From Cryptomeria japonica (Eukaryota; Streptophyta; Pinopsida; Cupressales; Cupressaceae): a DNA stretch of 64,000 nt. The translations under genes were made by a program, and so were the position numbers. How positions within the stretch are numbered: the first letter of the stretch is position 1; each line of letters starts with the position of its first letter. The notes under the pieces are model-generated. The model did no database searches. It had not been told where the DNA came from and saw only the letters and a list, made by a program, of their open reading frames with translations. Positions 56,602 to 64,000 of this stretch are shown here, in pieces. The stretch spans positions 99,261,796-99,325,795 of the forward strand of contig NC_081412.1 of the NCBI RefSeq assembly GCF_030272615.1, read 5' to 3'.

Positions 56602-58056
56602 TGTAGTCACATAAATCTGTCCAGCTTAATTAAATAAATATTCGCTATTTATTTGATTAAAAATCCACTAGCCATCAATTAATTAAATTAATATTTAATT
56701 AATTCATCCCCAAACATTCTTCTATTAATTAAATAAATTATTCAATTTATTTTAATTAATTCATTAAATCAAATTCACAATCAATTAAATAAATAAAATC
56801 TATTTATTTAATTAGAATCCCCTTTTCTTCTTTTAAATAAATAAAATAAAACATTTATTTAAATCATTATCCCCCCCACTTGCATTTTCCTACAAATGCA
56901 ACTTACACACATTTATTGGAATAAATGAATTTTTATTTTAATAAAATCTCATTTTCCCTCACCCACCAAATCCACTTGCAAAATCTAATCCCCTTCTAGA
57001 TTCTTCTAAACCTTCCTAATTAGCCTAATCCATCTTCTAAACTTTGTCACATCCCTAAGCAAAGGGAAGTCACTTCTCAAAACCTCAAAGTCTTTGATAA
57101 CCATTAAAGGCTTCAAGTCTTCAACCACTAAATGGCTCAAAGTTTTTGATAACCTTTAAAGGCTTTCAACCTTCAACCACTTAATCCCCAAAGTCTCCAA
57201 TAACCATTAATGGTTAATTCAAACCCTCCCACATGGTTAAAACATTTGTTTTGACTCAACCTCTATCCAACCCAAAGGTCTCATCAGGCCATTAATGCTT
57301 TGACCATGATTATCCCTTAAACATTTGCACAAAGGTTTATCCTTGGATTAACTCTTAATCCAGTGGATAAGCTTAATTTAGACTTGACCCTTAACCTTTA
57401 GATAACCATGAGGTCTTCTCAGGCCTTTAATGCCACCAACTCCTTTTCTCAACCCAACCCTATGTTGACACTTGTCACCATTTCATTGGTGCCAATTGTG
57501 CACATGGATCCCCAACTTTCAAACTTGGCCCTTGATTGAAACTTTCAATCTCAACCATCCATTGCTCCATTTTCCCTATAAATAGAGCTCATTCCTTCAT
57601 AATCCAGATCCTGAAAACTTGTATGCATCTAAGCTATAGACATTTTAGAGAGCATTTTTAGCATAATCATCTAATACCTTGTTATTTTGGTTAAAATACA
57701 TCATTTTAGCATCAATAGCATAGCATTAGCTTCTCATTTCATATTCGAAGCTCAATATTATAATCTCAATCCTCCATAAGCATCCATAGTGCAAAAAGTT
57801 GCTGAGAGCTACACTATTTTGGAATTTGGAGAGGAGAGGAACAAGGGAGAAAGGAACTAAAACCATGTTAAGAGGCATTTGGAGATGTCTCGTTATCTTT
57901 GCTTCTTTAGTTAGATATATTAGCTTGTTTTTAGCATCTCTCTTGGTATGCCTTTTTAGATTAGTTTTTGATTGACTAACACTGACAATCTAACGTTTTT
58001 GTGTCTTTTTGTGTTGTTGATAATTCACTAACCTTGTGCCATTTAGGAGGGCATCA
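56602..58056 (+). repeat. Element A 3' LTR (1455 bp)
   Basis: TGTAGTCACATAAATCTG at the start and AGGAGGGCATCA at the end, matching 31610-33054 throughout. TATA at 57577-57585. Followed by TSD GTTTG. Confidence 0.97.
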
Positions 58057-58061
58057 GTTTG
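58057..58061. repeat. Target-site duplication of element A, right copy (GTTTG)
   Basis: Same five bases as 31605-31609. Element C LTR continues after it. Confidence 0.95.
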
Positions 58062-58844
58062 TTTAGTAAATTAATATTAAAGATAATAGGACGCGCTCAT
58101 CCATTATGGTTGAAGATGAGTCTATCATGAGGATAGTTACCCCTTTGAAGTTAAAACATAGATAACATATGAATTCATCCATTAAGGTTAAAATATAGTT
58201 TACTTGATGAGTTCATCCAATTTAGTTAAAACATAGCTAATAAGATGAAGTTCATTTATTAAGGTTAAAATGTAAATAACCAAATGAGTTCATCCCTTAT
58301 AGTTAAAATATAGCTATTAAGATGAAGTTCATTTATTAAGGTCAAATGTAAATAACCAAATGAGTTCATCCATTATTGTTAAAATATAGATAACTTAATG
58401 AATTCACCCATTATAGTTAAAATAAAGCTAATATGATGAAGTTCATTTATTAAGATTAAAATGTAGATAACAACATGATGTTCATCCATTAGAATTACAA
58501 TTTAGGTGATATGATGAGTTCATCCAATAACTTTTAAACCATTCATTGCATTCAAGTTTACATTAAGCACATACCATGCACCTTGTTCCAAAATGTACTA
58601 AAATTTCATCATAACCTATGAGTTCTTTTCATGCTTACTTATTTTCATTAACAATAAATGAATATTTCCCATTAATCATATTTTCATTCTTTTATGATCC
58701 TAATTACTGCATTTAATTAGGACAACTGCATATATGCATTTACAACTAAGTCTCATCTAATCCACTTATATATTCTATCAAAATGCCATCCATACATGCT
58801 AACACTAAACATGAAACATAAGAACAAAACATCACATAACACCA
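58062..58844 (+). repeat. Element C: LTR, right piece
   Basis: Continues the LTR begun at 31341. Contains a tandem array (58095-58535) and ends CATAACACCA just before AAA and a TGGTATCAGAG PBS. The CA end at 58844 is inferred. Confidence 0.65.
58095..58535 (+). repeat. Tandem array in element C LTR (ATGA-TTCAT words)
   Basis: About ten diverged half-units of 35-40 bases alternate between GATGAAGTTCATTTATTAAGG and AATGAGTTCATCCATTATAG forms, each followed by TTAAAATATAGATAA-like sequence. The ATGA-N-TTCAT core is nearly palindromic (ATGAATTCAT, ATGAGTTCAT, ATGATGTTCAT). Confidence 0.9.
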
Positions 58845-58847
58845 AAA

Positions 58848-58858
58848 TGGTATCAGAG
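58848..58858 (+). other. Element C primer-binding site (iMet tRNA type)
   Basis: TGGTATCAGAG, followed by T instead of the usual C, three bases after the inferred LTR end. Indicates a plus-strand element primed by initiator Met tRNA, as in copia or TRIM-like elements. Confidence 0.75.
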
Positions 58859-59770
58859 TTCACCCCTAGTGGGCTACATCTTCGGGTCTGCTCAACTGCA
58901 AGACCCCTCTGATAATTAAATAAGTCAAAGGTACATAAAGTTGCACGTCATTTACAATTATGCCATCTAGGCGAACATAACCAATATACAAACAACCACT
59001 TCGATCAATAATTACATAAATGATCCCTACATAGAGATGGATCCAACTGAACATATTAAAAGAAAGTACAAAGGTCCATTGCCCAACAATACTCTATCTA
59101 GAGACCTAACCCGCTATAGTCAACCACAAATCAACGCTCGACACCCGTATAAAGGACAAGACCGGTTATCACACCATCACAAGGCAACAGCCAAACTAGA
59201 GACCGAAGACATAAACAGGTGCCCCAAATCAAACAACGACAGGGTCCAAACAAACATATCAAAGCCTTGTCATTACTTAAACAAAAGTGAATACATAAAT
59301 TAAACTTGCCATATTACCATTTGTCTATTTCACAATATCGAGGAAGAATATAACTAAACCATTTATTTTACTAAAAGAAGATATCATTAACTTACCAAAT
59401 TTCCAATCGATGCATTATTAAATTTCTGATAATTCTATTAGCATATCATTTAAGTTTTCAAAATATCCCATGATGAACATTTTATTTTTCAATTACTTAT
59501 ATATTTTAGTATTCTATTTCTAAAGTTCTCAAATGACATATATCATTCAGATCGAAAAACAATATGTTCCCGAATAACATATTATTTAACAATTATCAAT
59601 TAATAAATATATTTTATTTCAACAATTTTCTAATTAAAAATAATATTCTATCATTTTCCCAAAAAAAAGATACTTCCCCATTAATACTTGTATATGGTGA
59701 AAATGGATACAATAATAACGATATTGAAAGGCTAAATGAATTCAACCACAAAACCCTAGCCTAACAACAA
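58859..59770 (+). other. Inside of element C, uncertain
   Basis: A short frame at 59037-59303 (MDPTEHIKRKYKGPLPNN, 88 aa, basic, no domain) is the only candidate coding region and is weak. 59310-59770 is very AT-rich. No gag or pol motif was found, so C is either non-autonomous or interrupted by element D within a few hundred bases. Confidence 0.4.
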
Positions 59771-60457
59771 CAAGGATCCACCATAACATATGAAGATTAC
59801 CTAAGACAATGCAAATCAAATGAAATCACAAAGATTATACCATCACATGTCCAATAGGGTTTGGATCTCCATTCTTCCTATCTCCATTGATCTTGCTTGG
59901 TATATTTGCTCTCAGATTTTATGTGCGCAAGAGCTCAACAAAGAACGGAATGTGGTTGCAAGTAGGATCGTAGTGTAGTTAAGTCCTCAAGATGAATCAT
60001 TAGAAGGCATAGAATGATTAGCCTTGATAATGAAGGAAGCATCTCCTTATATAGAAGACACTATATGAAATGGAGGGATAAGATTGAGAGGTGTAAAAGG
60101 AGGTCGGCTATGATTAGAGGGTAGGTAAAAGAAATAATAAAATAATGAAAGGGGTAGGTAGTGTATGAATTAAGAGATGAATGACATGTGTCATGGGTAG
60201 AAAAGGTTAATGAATTAATTAAATAAATAATGATTTATTTAATTAATAAAGGAAGTGGGATCAATTAAATAAATAAAATATTTATTTAATTTAGGAAAAG
60301 GATAATTTAAATAAATAAATGTATTTATTTAAATGAGAAATAAGGCTAGAAGAGGATAAATGAATTAATTAAATAAATAAAGATTTATTTAATTAATAGA
60401 AGAATTAAGCTTAGATAATTAAATAAATAATAGACTGGACAATTTTGGGTGTCTACA
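59771..60457 (-). repeat. Element D 3' LTR (right edge clear, left edge unknown)
   Basis: On the minus strand it starts TGTAGACACCCAAAATTGTCC at 60457, like the start of element A's LTR, directly after a polypurine tract. It contains a long run of ATTTATTTAATTAATT words (60190-60430) and a TATA-like TATATAAGG on the minus strand near 60050. A diverged relative lies at 28740-29460. The left end could not be fixed and may lie left of 59771. Confidence 0.7.
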
Positions 60458-60472
60458 TTTTGCCCCTCTTTG
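60458..60472 (-). other. Element D polypurine tract
   Basis: AAAGAGGGGCAAAA on the minus strand, ending at the LTR start at 60457. Shows D runs leftwards, so the PMD gene to its right on the plus strand is antisense to D. Confidence 0.85.
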
Positions 60473-60703
60473 AGACAATGCGGCTTGTCGCGTTGTTCCA
60501 AAGAAGATAATATGAACTGATACAGAGTTGCCCCAAGATGGGAATGATATGCCCCCTTGAGAGATTGGATGAAAATGTCTGAAAAGATTGCAGACAATCT
60601 CTCGATAAGAAAGAAAGGCAAAAATGGACTGACCGGACAAAGTGACAAAGTCACGGGATAAAGAAGGCTGACTCGGGAGACGAGGGCTAGGGCTAGGGTA
60701 GTC

Positions 60704-60709
60704 TATAAG
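60704..60709 (+). promoter_or_regulatory. TATA box of the element D PMD gene
   Basis: TATAAG in GTCTATAAGATAG, 98 bases before the ATG, matching the position of the element A gene's TATAAATAG. Confidence 0.6.
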
Positions 60710-60801
60710 ATAGACCACAAGGGAAATACATCCTCATTGTCATCTACACATCCATGAGAGCAGAGTGCAAAGTGAAAATAGAGTAGCAGCAGTCAGCAGC
60801 G

Positions 60802-60867
60802 ATGGCCTTTGTTCATAGATTCGACCGCGTTCGCAGATTCCAGAGGCCAGCAGAGGCAGGAGAGCCA
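60802..60867 (+). pseudogene. PMD gene of element D, exon 1
   Basis: ATG at 60802, 22 codons, MAFVHRFDRVRRFQRP-AEAGEP, ending at GAGCCA|GTAAGT, a strong plant donor. Undamaged here, but the gene as a whole is broken in exon 2. Phase 0 joins it to GAG-TAT-TTG at 61874. Confidence 0.85.
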
Positions 60868-60982
60868 GTAAGTACCGTAAAACCTCCTTGCACTTTGATG
60901 CATTTATTGTTGTCATTAATGCATGCTAGGTAATGTAATAAATGCACTTAGAATAGGGTCCAAAAAATGTCAAAAATGTGTA

Positions 60983-61260
60983 GGCGCGTCTGCATTGGTG
61001 CCAGGAGCGTTTAGGCTCGCGAGGCGCGTCTGTGTTTGTGCCAAGCGCGTCTGTGGTGGAAAACGCATTTGTGCCCAATGCGGTCGCGTTTGTGATATGT
61101 AGGCGCGTCTATGCCAAAAAGGCACGTCTGTGTCACCCAGGCACGTCTGTGCAGAGCATAGGCACGTCTATGTCTTTCAGGTGCGTCTGTGTAAAACAGG
61201 CGCGTCTATGCAGTCTTCAAGTGCGTTTATGTCAAGTAAGCGTGTTTGTGTCAAAAAAAA
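60983..61260 (+). repeat. GGCGCGTCTGTG word array in the PMD intron of element D
   Basis: About 14 variants (GGCGCGTCTGTG, AGCGCGTCTGTG, GGCACGTCTGTG, GGCGCGTCTATG, GTGCGTCTGTG, AGCGTGTTTGTG) at about 15-30 base spacing. It occupies the same intron as the AGCGCT array of element A and shares the GCGC core, but the word itself differs. Confidence 0.92.
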
Positions 61261-61285
61261 AAGTGTGAATTTGTGTCTTCGAGGT

Positions 61286-61471
61286 CAAATTGACAGTTCT
61301 ATGATGAACATACGCTGTCGATTGGATAAGCTACTGAGAGGATACACTCAAGCAGGTCCTCTAGGGAAAACTAAGATTGCAAATAGGGCTAGGATTAACA
61401 ATTCTGTGATAGAACATACGTTGCCAATTAGGAAAATACTCAAGAAGATTCACTCAAGTAGAGGCCCTAGG
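61286..61471 (+). repeat. Two diverged longer hairpin units, about 83 bp each
   Basis: 61286-61368 and 61389-61471 are diverged direct copies sharing GAACATACG, ACTCAAG and TCACTCAAG-like phrases. The first folds as CAAATTGACAG / CTGTCGATTGG around a loop with TATGATGAACATACG; the second pairs less well around TGTGATAGAACATACG. The loop resembles that of the nine short units which follow. Confidence 0.75.
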
Positions 61472-61485
61472 ATAGGATAGATCAA

Positions 61486-61837
61486 GGCACTTTGTGATGA
61501 ACAGTGAGTACCAAGATAGAGTACTTTCTGATGAACAGGGAGTACTAAAATATGAGCAGCACTTTGTGATGAATAGTGAGTGCAAAGGTGAGGAGCACTT
61601 TGTGATGAACAGTGAGTGCAAATGTGAGCAGCACTTTGTGATGAACAGGGAGTGCATAACGCGTAGTACTTTGTGATGAACATGGAGTACCACTAGGATA
61701 GATAGCAACACTTTGTGATGAACAGTGAGTGTCACTAGGATAGAAGCAACACTTTGTGATGAACAGTGAGTGTTACTAGGATAGAGTATCATATGCACTT
61801 AGATAAAAAGTAGCATTTTGTGATGAACAGTGAATGC
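61486..61837 (+). repeat. Array of nine hairpin units with compensating stem changes
   Basis: Each unit is a 5-6 bp stem closing a fixed 15-base loop, near TTGTGATGAACAGTG. Stem pairs: GGCACT/AGTACC (61486, one mismatch), AGTACT/AGTACT (61520), GCACT/AGTGC (61559, 61595, 61631), GTACT/AGTAC (61666), ACACT/AGTGT (61708), AACACT/AGTGTT (61748), GCATT/AATGC (61813). Four stem positions change on both sides together, so pairing is kept while the loop stays almost unchanged. Unit spacing is 34-65 bases. The spacers vary. Confidence 0.95.
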
Positions 61838-61873
61838 CACTATGACTGACATGATTGATTTGCTTGACTGCAG

Positions 61874-63806
61874 GAGTATTTGCCTATGTTGGAGTTACGG
61901 GAGAGATTCCCATCGACTCAGAGGTTGCGACCTAAGCTGACCTTTGAGGAGCGAGCTGCGATTGAGGCTATGGGTCTGAGACATATTTTGTATGTGCCTG
62001 AGTTTCAGACGAACATGGGACTGCTGACTGCACTGGCGGAGAGGTGGCACTCCGAGACATGTACATTTCATTTGTCGATGGGTGAGATGACAGTCACCCT
62101 GGAGGATGTATACAGGATCCTAAGGATACCAATCGACAGGGAGCTGATTCTGTATGATCAAGATGGAGACAGGGAGGCCCTGAGACGAGTGTTCCAGGAC
62201 CCAGGACTAGAAATGAGGGCAGGACATGTGGCTTGGGACACCATGACTGCTACAAGATTGGCGCTGCCAACAGTGATAGGAGGAGCGATCAGTGGGTTCC
62301 TGTGTCCTGATAGAGTGACACGGGGGTTGGCTGTGGGCTAGGGAGGTGCACTGGAGACACTGGTGACACAGCACACCAGATATGCTTGGGGACCGTGTGT
62401 GCTAGCACACCTGTCTTATGAGTTGCATCAGTTTGTGTACCACGGGTCAGTGGGATTGGGCTGCGGGGTGACATTGTTACAGGTGTGGGCCTATGAGAAT
62501 CTGTGAGTGATGAGACTGATACATTTCAGAGGCAGAGGTCACGGACGCAGTTTTGTACACCTATACGACATGATCACTTCGTAGCCACGGATTGGCAGGC
62601 TAGAGCACTGGCGACGGGTGATTGATGACATCGATATGGTCATATGGAGGCCATACCTTGGATGTGAGAAATGGGAGGACGATGCAGTAGAGCTACCTTA
62701 CACCTTCCAGAGCAGGTACCTGATTGGGCGGACGCCCTATGTACTAGAGAGGCAGTTAGTGGACAGGGTGGGCAGGCAGTTCGGCAGGATCTAGCAGATG
62801 CCCCGGGGTTCAGGCATGTATGCACGGACTGTCAAAGATCAGGCACAGTTTGAGCCCCTATTATCATATGATCAGGCTGTGACACAGCTAGCAGAGATGA
62901 TGCCCCTACCCTGGGACATGTGGCCAGAGATTGAGGATGTCGGCATGGATGCTGAGTACACAACATACTGGGCAGAGCATCCATTCCCACGTCTGACGGA
63001 TCTAGGGGAGCTACTAGATGGAGATGGATGTGGGGATGGGGATGATGATGGAGATGATGATGGAGATGATGGTGGCAGAGGCTGACGGAGGAGGAGGGGG
63101 CAGTTGGAGAGAGGAGAGTGGCACCGTGGAGGGAGGGTGGAGAGGACAGGTAGGCTCGGGTGGTGAGGGGTCGCGGTGGATGACCGCTACAAGTGCCAGC
63201 AGCACAGGGTCCCAGGCAGGTGCAGGTACAGGGACAGATACAGGGGCAGGCACCAGTACAGGCACAGGCATAGGGGCAGGCACCCATATAGGGGAGCCAT
63301 AGGCAGAGCCACAGGGGGCTGAGGCTGAGGAGGATGAGCTGACAGAGTTGAGGGAGATCTGCCAGGGACAGGTAGATGAGATCCAGGAGTTGGAGAGAGA
63401 CAGGGATAGGCTCAGAAGGCGGCTCAGAGATACTGAGTGGGAGCAGGATTAGGCCATTCAGCGCTACACAAAGGCTGAGATAGCATTGAGGGCTGGGAGG
63501 CAGGCGGTAGAGGATACAGGGGTTGGATATGCCTACGTCCTGCAGGCAGGGGAGGAGATCGGTTATTGGCGGGATCTCTATTATGGTGCGGTGCCAGCTG
63601 ATCAGCGGGCGAGGAGCTTCCATAGACCATCGCGGACAGCGACAGCTACGGGAGGGAGCCGGAGGAGACAGGCATCTAGTGGTGGGGTTATGGGTCCTCC
63701 ACCACCACCAGATAGAGGGGACAGGAGGGATGATCCTGGGGCGGGTCCTCCAGGGGCTCGGATTCCATTGAGGCCAGGCGGCTCCGAGGGAGGGAGTTCA
63801 TCATAG
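61874..63806 (+). pseudogene. PMD (MAIN-like) gene of element D, exon 2
   Basis: From GAG 61874 one frame runs through the domain, broken by TAG 62339-62341, TGA 62504-62506, TAG 62582-62584 and TAG 62792-62794. It shifts frame inside a GATGAT-rich run (about 63018-63085), then continues with TAG 63300-63302 and TAG 63450-63452 to TAG 63804-63806. PMD motifs: LTALAERWHSETCTFHL, GEMTVTLEDVYRILRIPID, FLCPDRVTRGLAVG, then AWGPCVLAHLSYELHQFVYH and VIWRPYLGCEKWEDD. After the acidic/Gly tract come a Thr/Gly/Ala-rich stretch, a charged helix (ELTELREICQGQVDEIQEL) and a Gly/Pro/Arg tail. Homologous along the whole length to 55442-53382 but with stops at different places, so the two copies decayed independently. 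Confidence 0.92.
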
Positions 63807-64000
63807 CCGTAGAGGGCTCCCTATGTATCAGTATTGTACCATTGTTGTATGATGATGTAGACACCTTCGGGTGCTTTGTAGCCATATGATTTTTGACATC
63901 ATTGTATCATGACACTTTATATATATATATGAGATGATTCATCTTTGCGGCAGCTATATGCATGTGTACCTATGTGATGAGATGTTTCATGATGTATGTT
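63807..64000. other. 3' flank of the PMD gene, window end
   Basis: AT-rich, GATGATGTAGACACC near 63850 and a TATATATA run at 63920. Likely 3' untranslated sequence of the PMD gene and the spacer of element D. No terminator signal I can vouch for. Confidence 0.4.

Larger units (their letters stand above)
31610..58056 (+). mobile_element. Element A: Ty3/gypsy, Tat-type LTR retrotransposon with antisense PMD gene
   Basis: Complete from LTR to LTR: 5' LTR 31610-33054, PBS 33055, leader, gag, protease, G-patch linker, RT, RNase H, second RNase H, integrase, a 2.6-kb spacer, an antisense two-exon PMD gene, polypurine tract and 3' LTR 56602-58056. TSD GTTTG is on both sides. The LTRs differ at about 25 positions plus a few indels by eye, roughly 98% identity. 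Two RNase H domains after RT mark the Tat group. 7.8 kb of its 26.4-kb span is the nested element B. Frame damage in gag, pol and the PMD gene shows it is no longer autonomous. Confidence 0.96.
60868..61873 (+). other. Intron of the element D PMD gene (1006 bp)
   Basis: GTAAGT at the start, TTGACTGCAG at the end. Same position and phase as the intron of the A copy, but otherwise different sequence. Filled by two arrays: GCGC-core words (60983-61260) and hairpin units (61286-61837). Confidence 0.85.
60458..64000 (-). mobile_element. Element D: Tat-like LTR retrotransposon, 3' part (cut by window edge)
   Basis: Only the 3' LTR, polypurine tract and antisense PMD gene are visible; pol would lie beyond 64000. 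Membership rests on the PPT/LTR boundary and the PMD-gene layout, both shared with element A. Confidence 0.75.

Noticed and set aside
61486-61837. CRISPR-like array (regular repeats with spacers)
   Set aside because: Spacers are related or low-complexity and of unequal length, there is no cas gene, and the context is a plant retrotransposon intron.
61486-61837. C/D snoRNA cluster (TGATGA box in each unit)
   Set aside because: No CTGA D box at the right distance and no guide region. The units are only about 25 bases plus spacer.
62832-63623. 263-codon minus-strand frame
   Set aside because: Antisense shadow of the PMD exon with low-complexity composition.

Overview
The window looks like intergenic DNA from a large, retrotransposon-rich seed-plant genome. 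A gymnosperm is my inference; no host marker gene is present. I find no intact host gene, rRNA or tRNA. Nearly everything that can be named is a nested or decayed transposable element, and almost every coding region carries nonsense codons. || Layout. 1-4367: 5' half of a minus-strand Ty1/copia element (gag, protease, integrase, start of RT; 1.52-kb LTR at 2847-4367). 4368-31340: old AT-rich DNA with a decayed LINE end (11220-12000), an inverted-repeat element (10984-11164), several tandem duplications, a protein-like pseudogene (27365-27940) and eroded LTR fragments. 31341-58844: one LTR element (C), with its LTR split by a 26.4-kb plus-strand Ty3/gypsy element of Tat type (A: 31610-58056, TSD GTTTG). 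A is itself split inside pol by a minus-strand gag-only element (B: 40743-48585, TSD CCAGC). 58845-64000: inside of C, then the LTR and 3' end of a second, minus-strand Tat-like element (D), cut by the window edge. || Main result. Elements A and D each carry, between pol and the 3' LTR and antisense to the element, a two-exon gene for a plant mobile domain (PMD, MAIN-like) protein. Both copies keep a TATA box about 95 nt upstream of the ATG, a short first exon sharing HRF-D/E-RVRRF, a phase-0 intron, the PMD, a low-complexity Gly/Asp tract and a coiled-coil-like tail (A: 56188-53382 minus; D: 60802-63806 plus). Both are now broken by stops. The introns hold arrays of short GCGC-cored words. 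D's intron also holds nine near-identical hairpin units whose stem ends change in compensating pairs (61486-61837). Similar GCGC-cored hairpin words recur in the LTRs and leader of B, and an AGCGCT word array lies in the gag leader of A. || How the parts relate. A encodes gag, protease, a G-patch-bearing linker, RT, two RNase H domains and integrase. B encodes only gag plus a protease-like domain and has the same primer-binding site as A, so it probably depended on an autonomous relative. The target-site duplications fix the order of insertion: C, then A into C's LTR, then B into A's RT/RNase H region.
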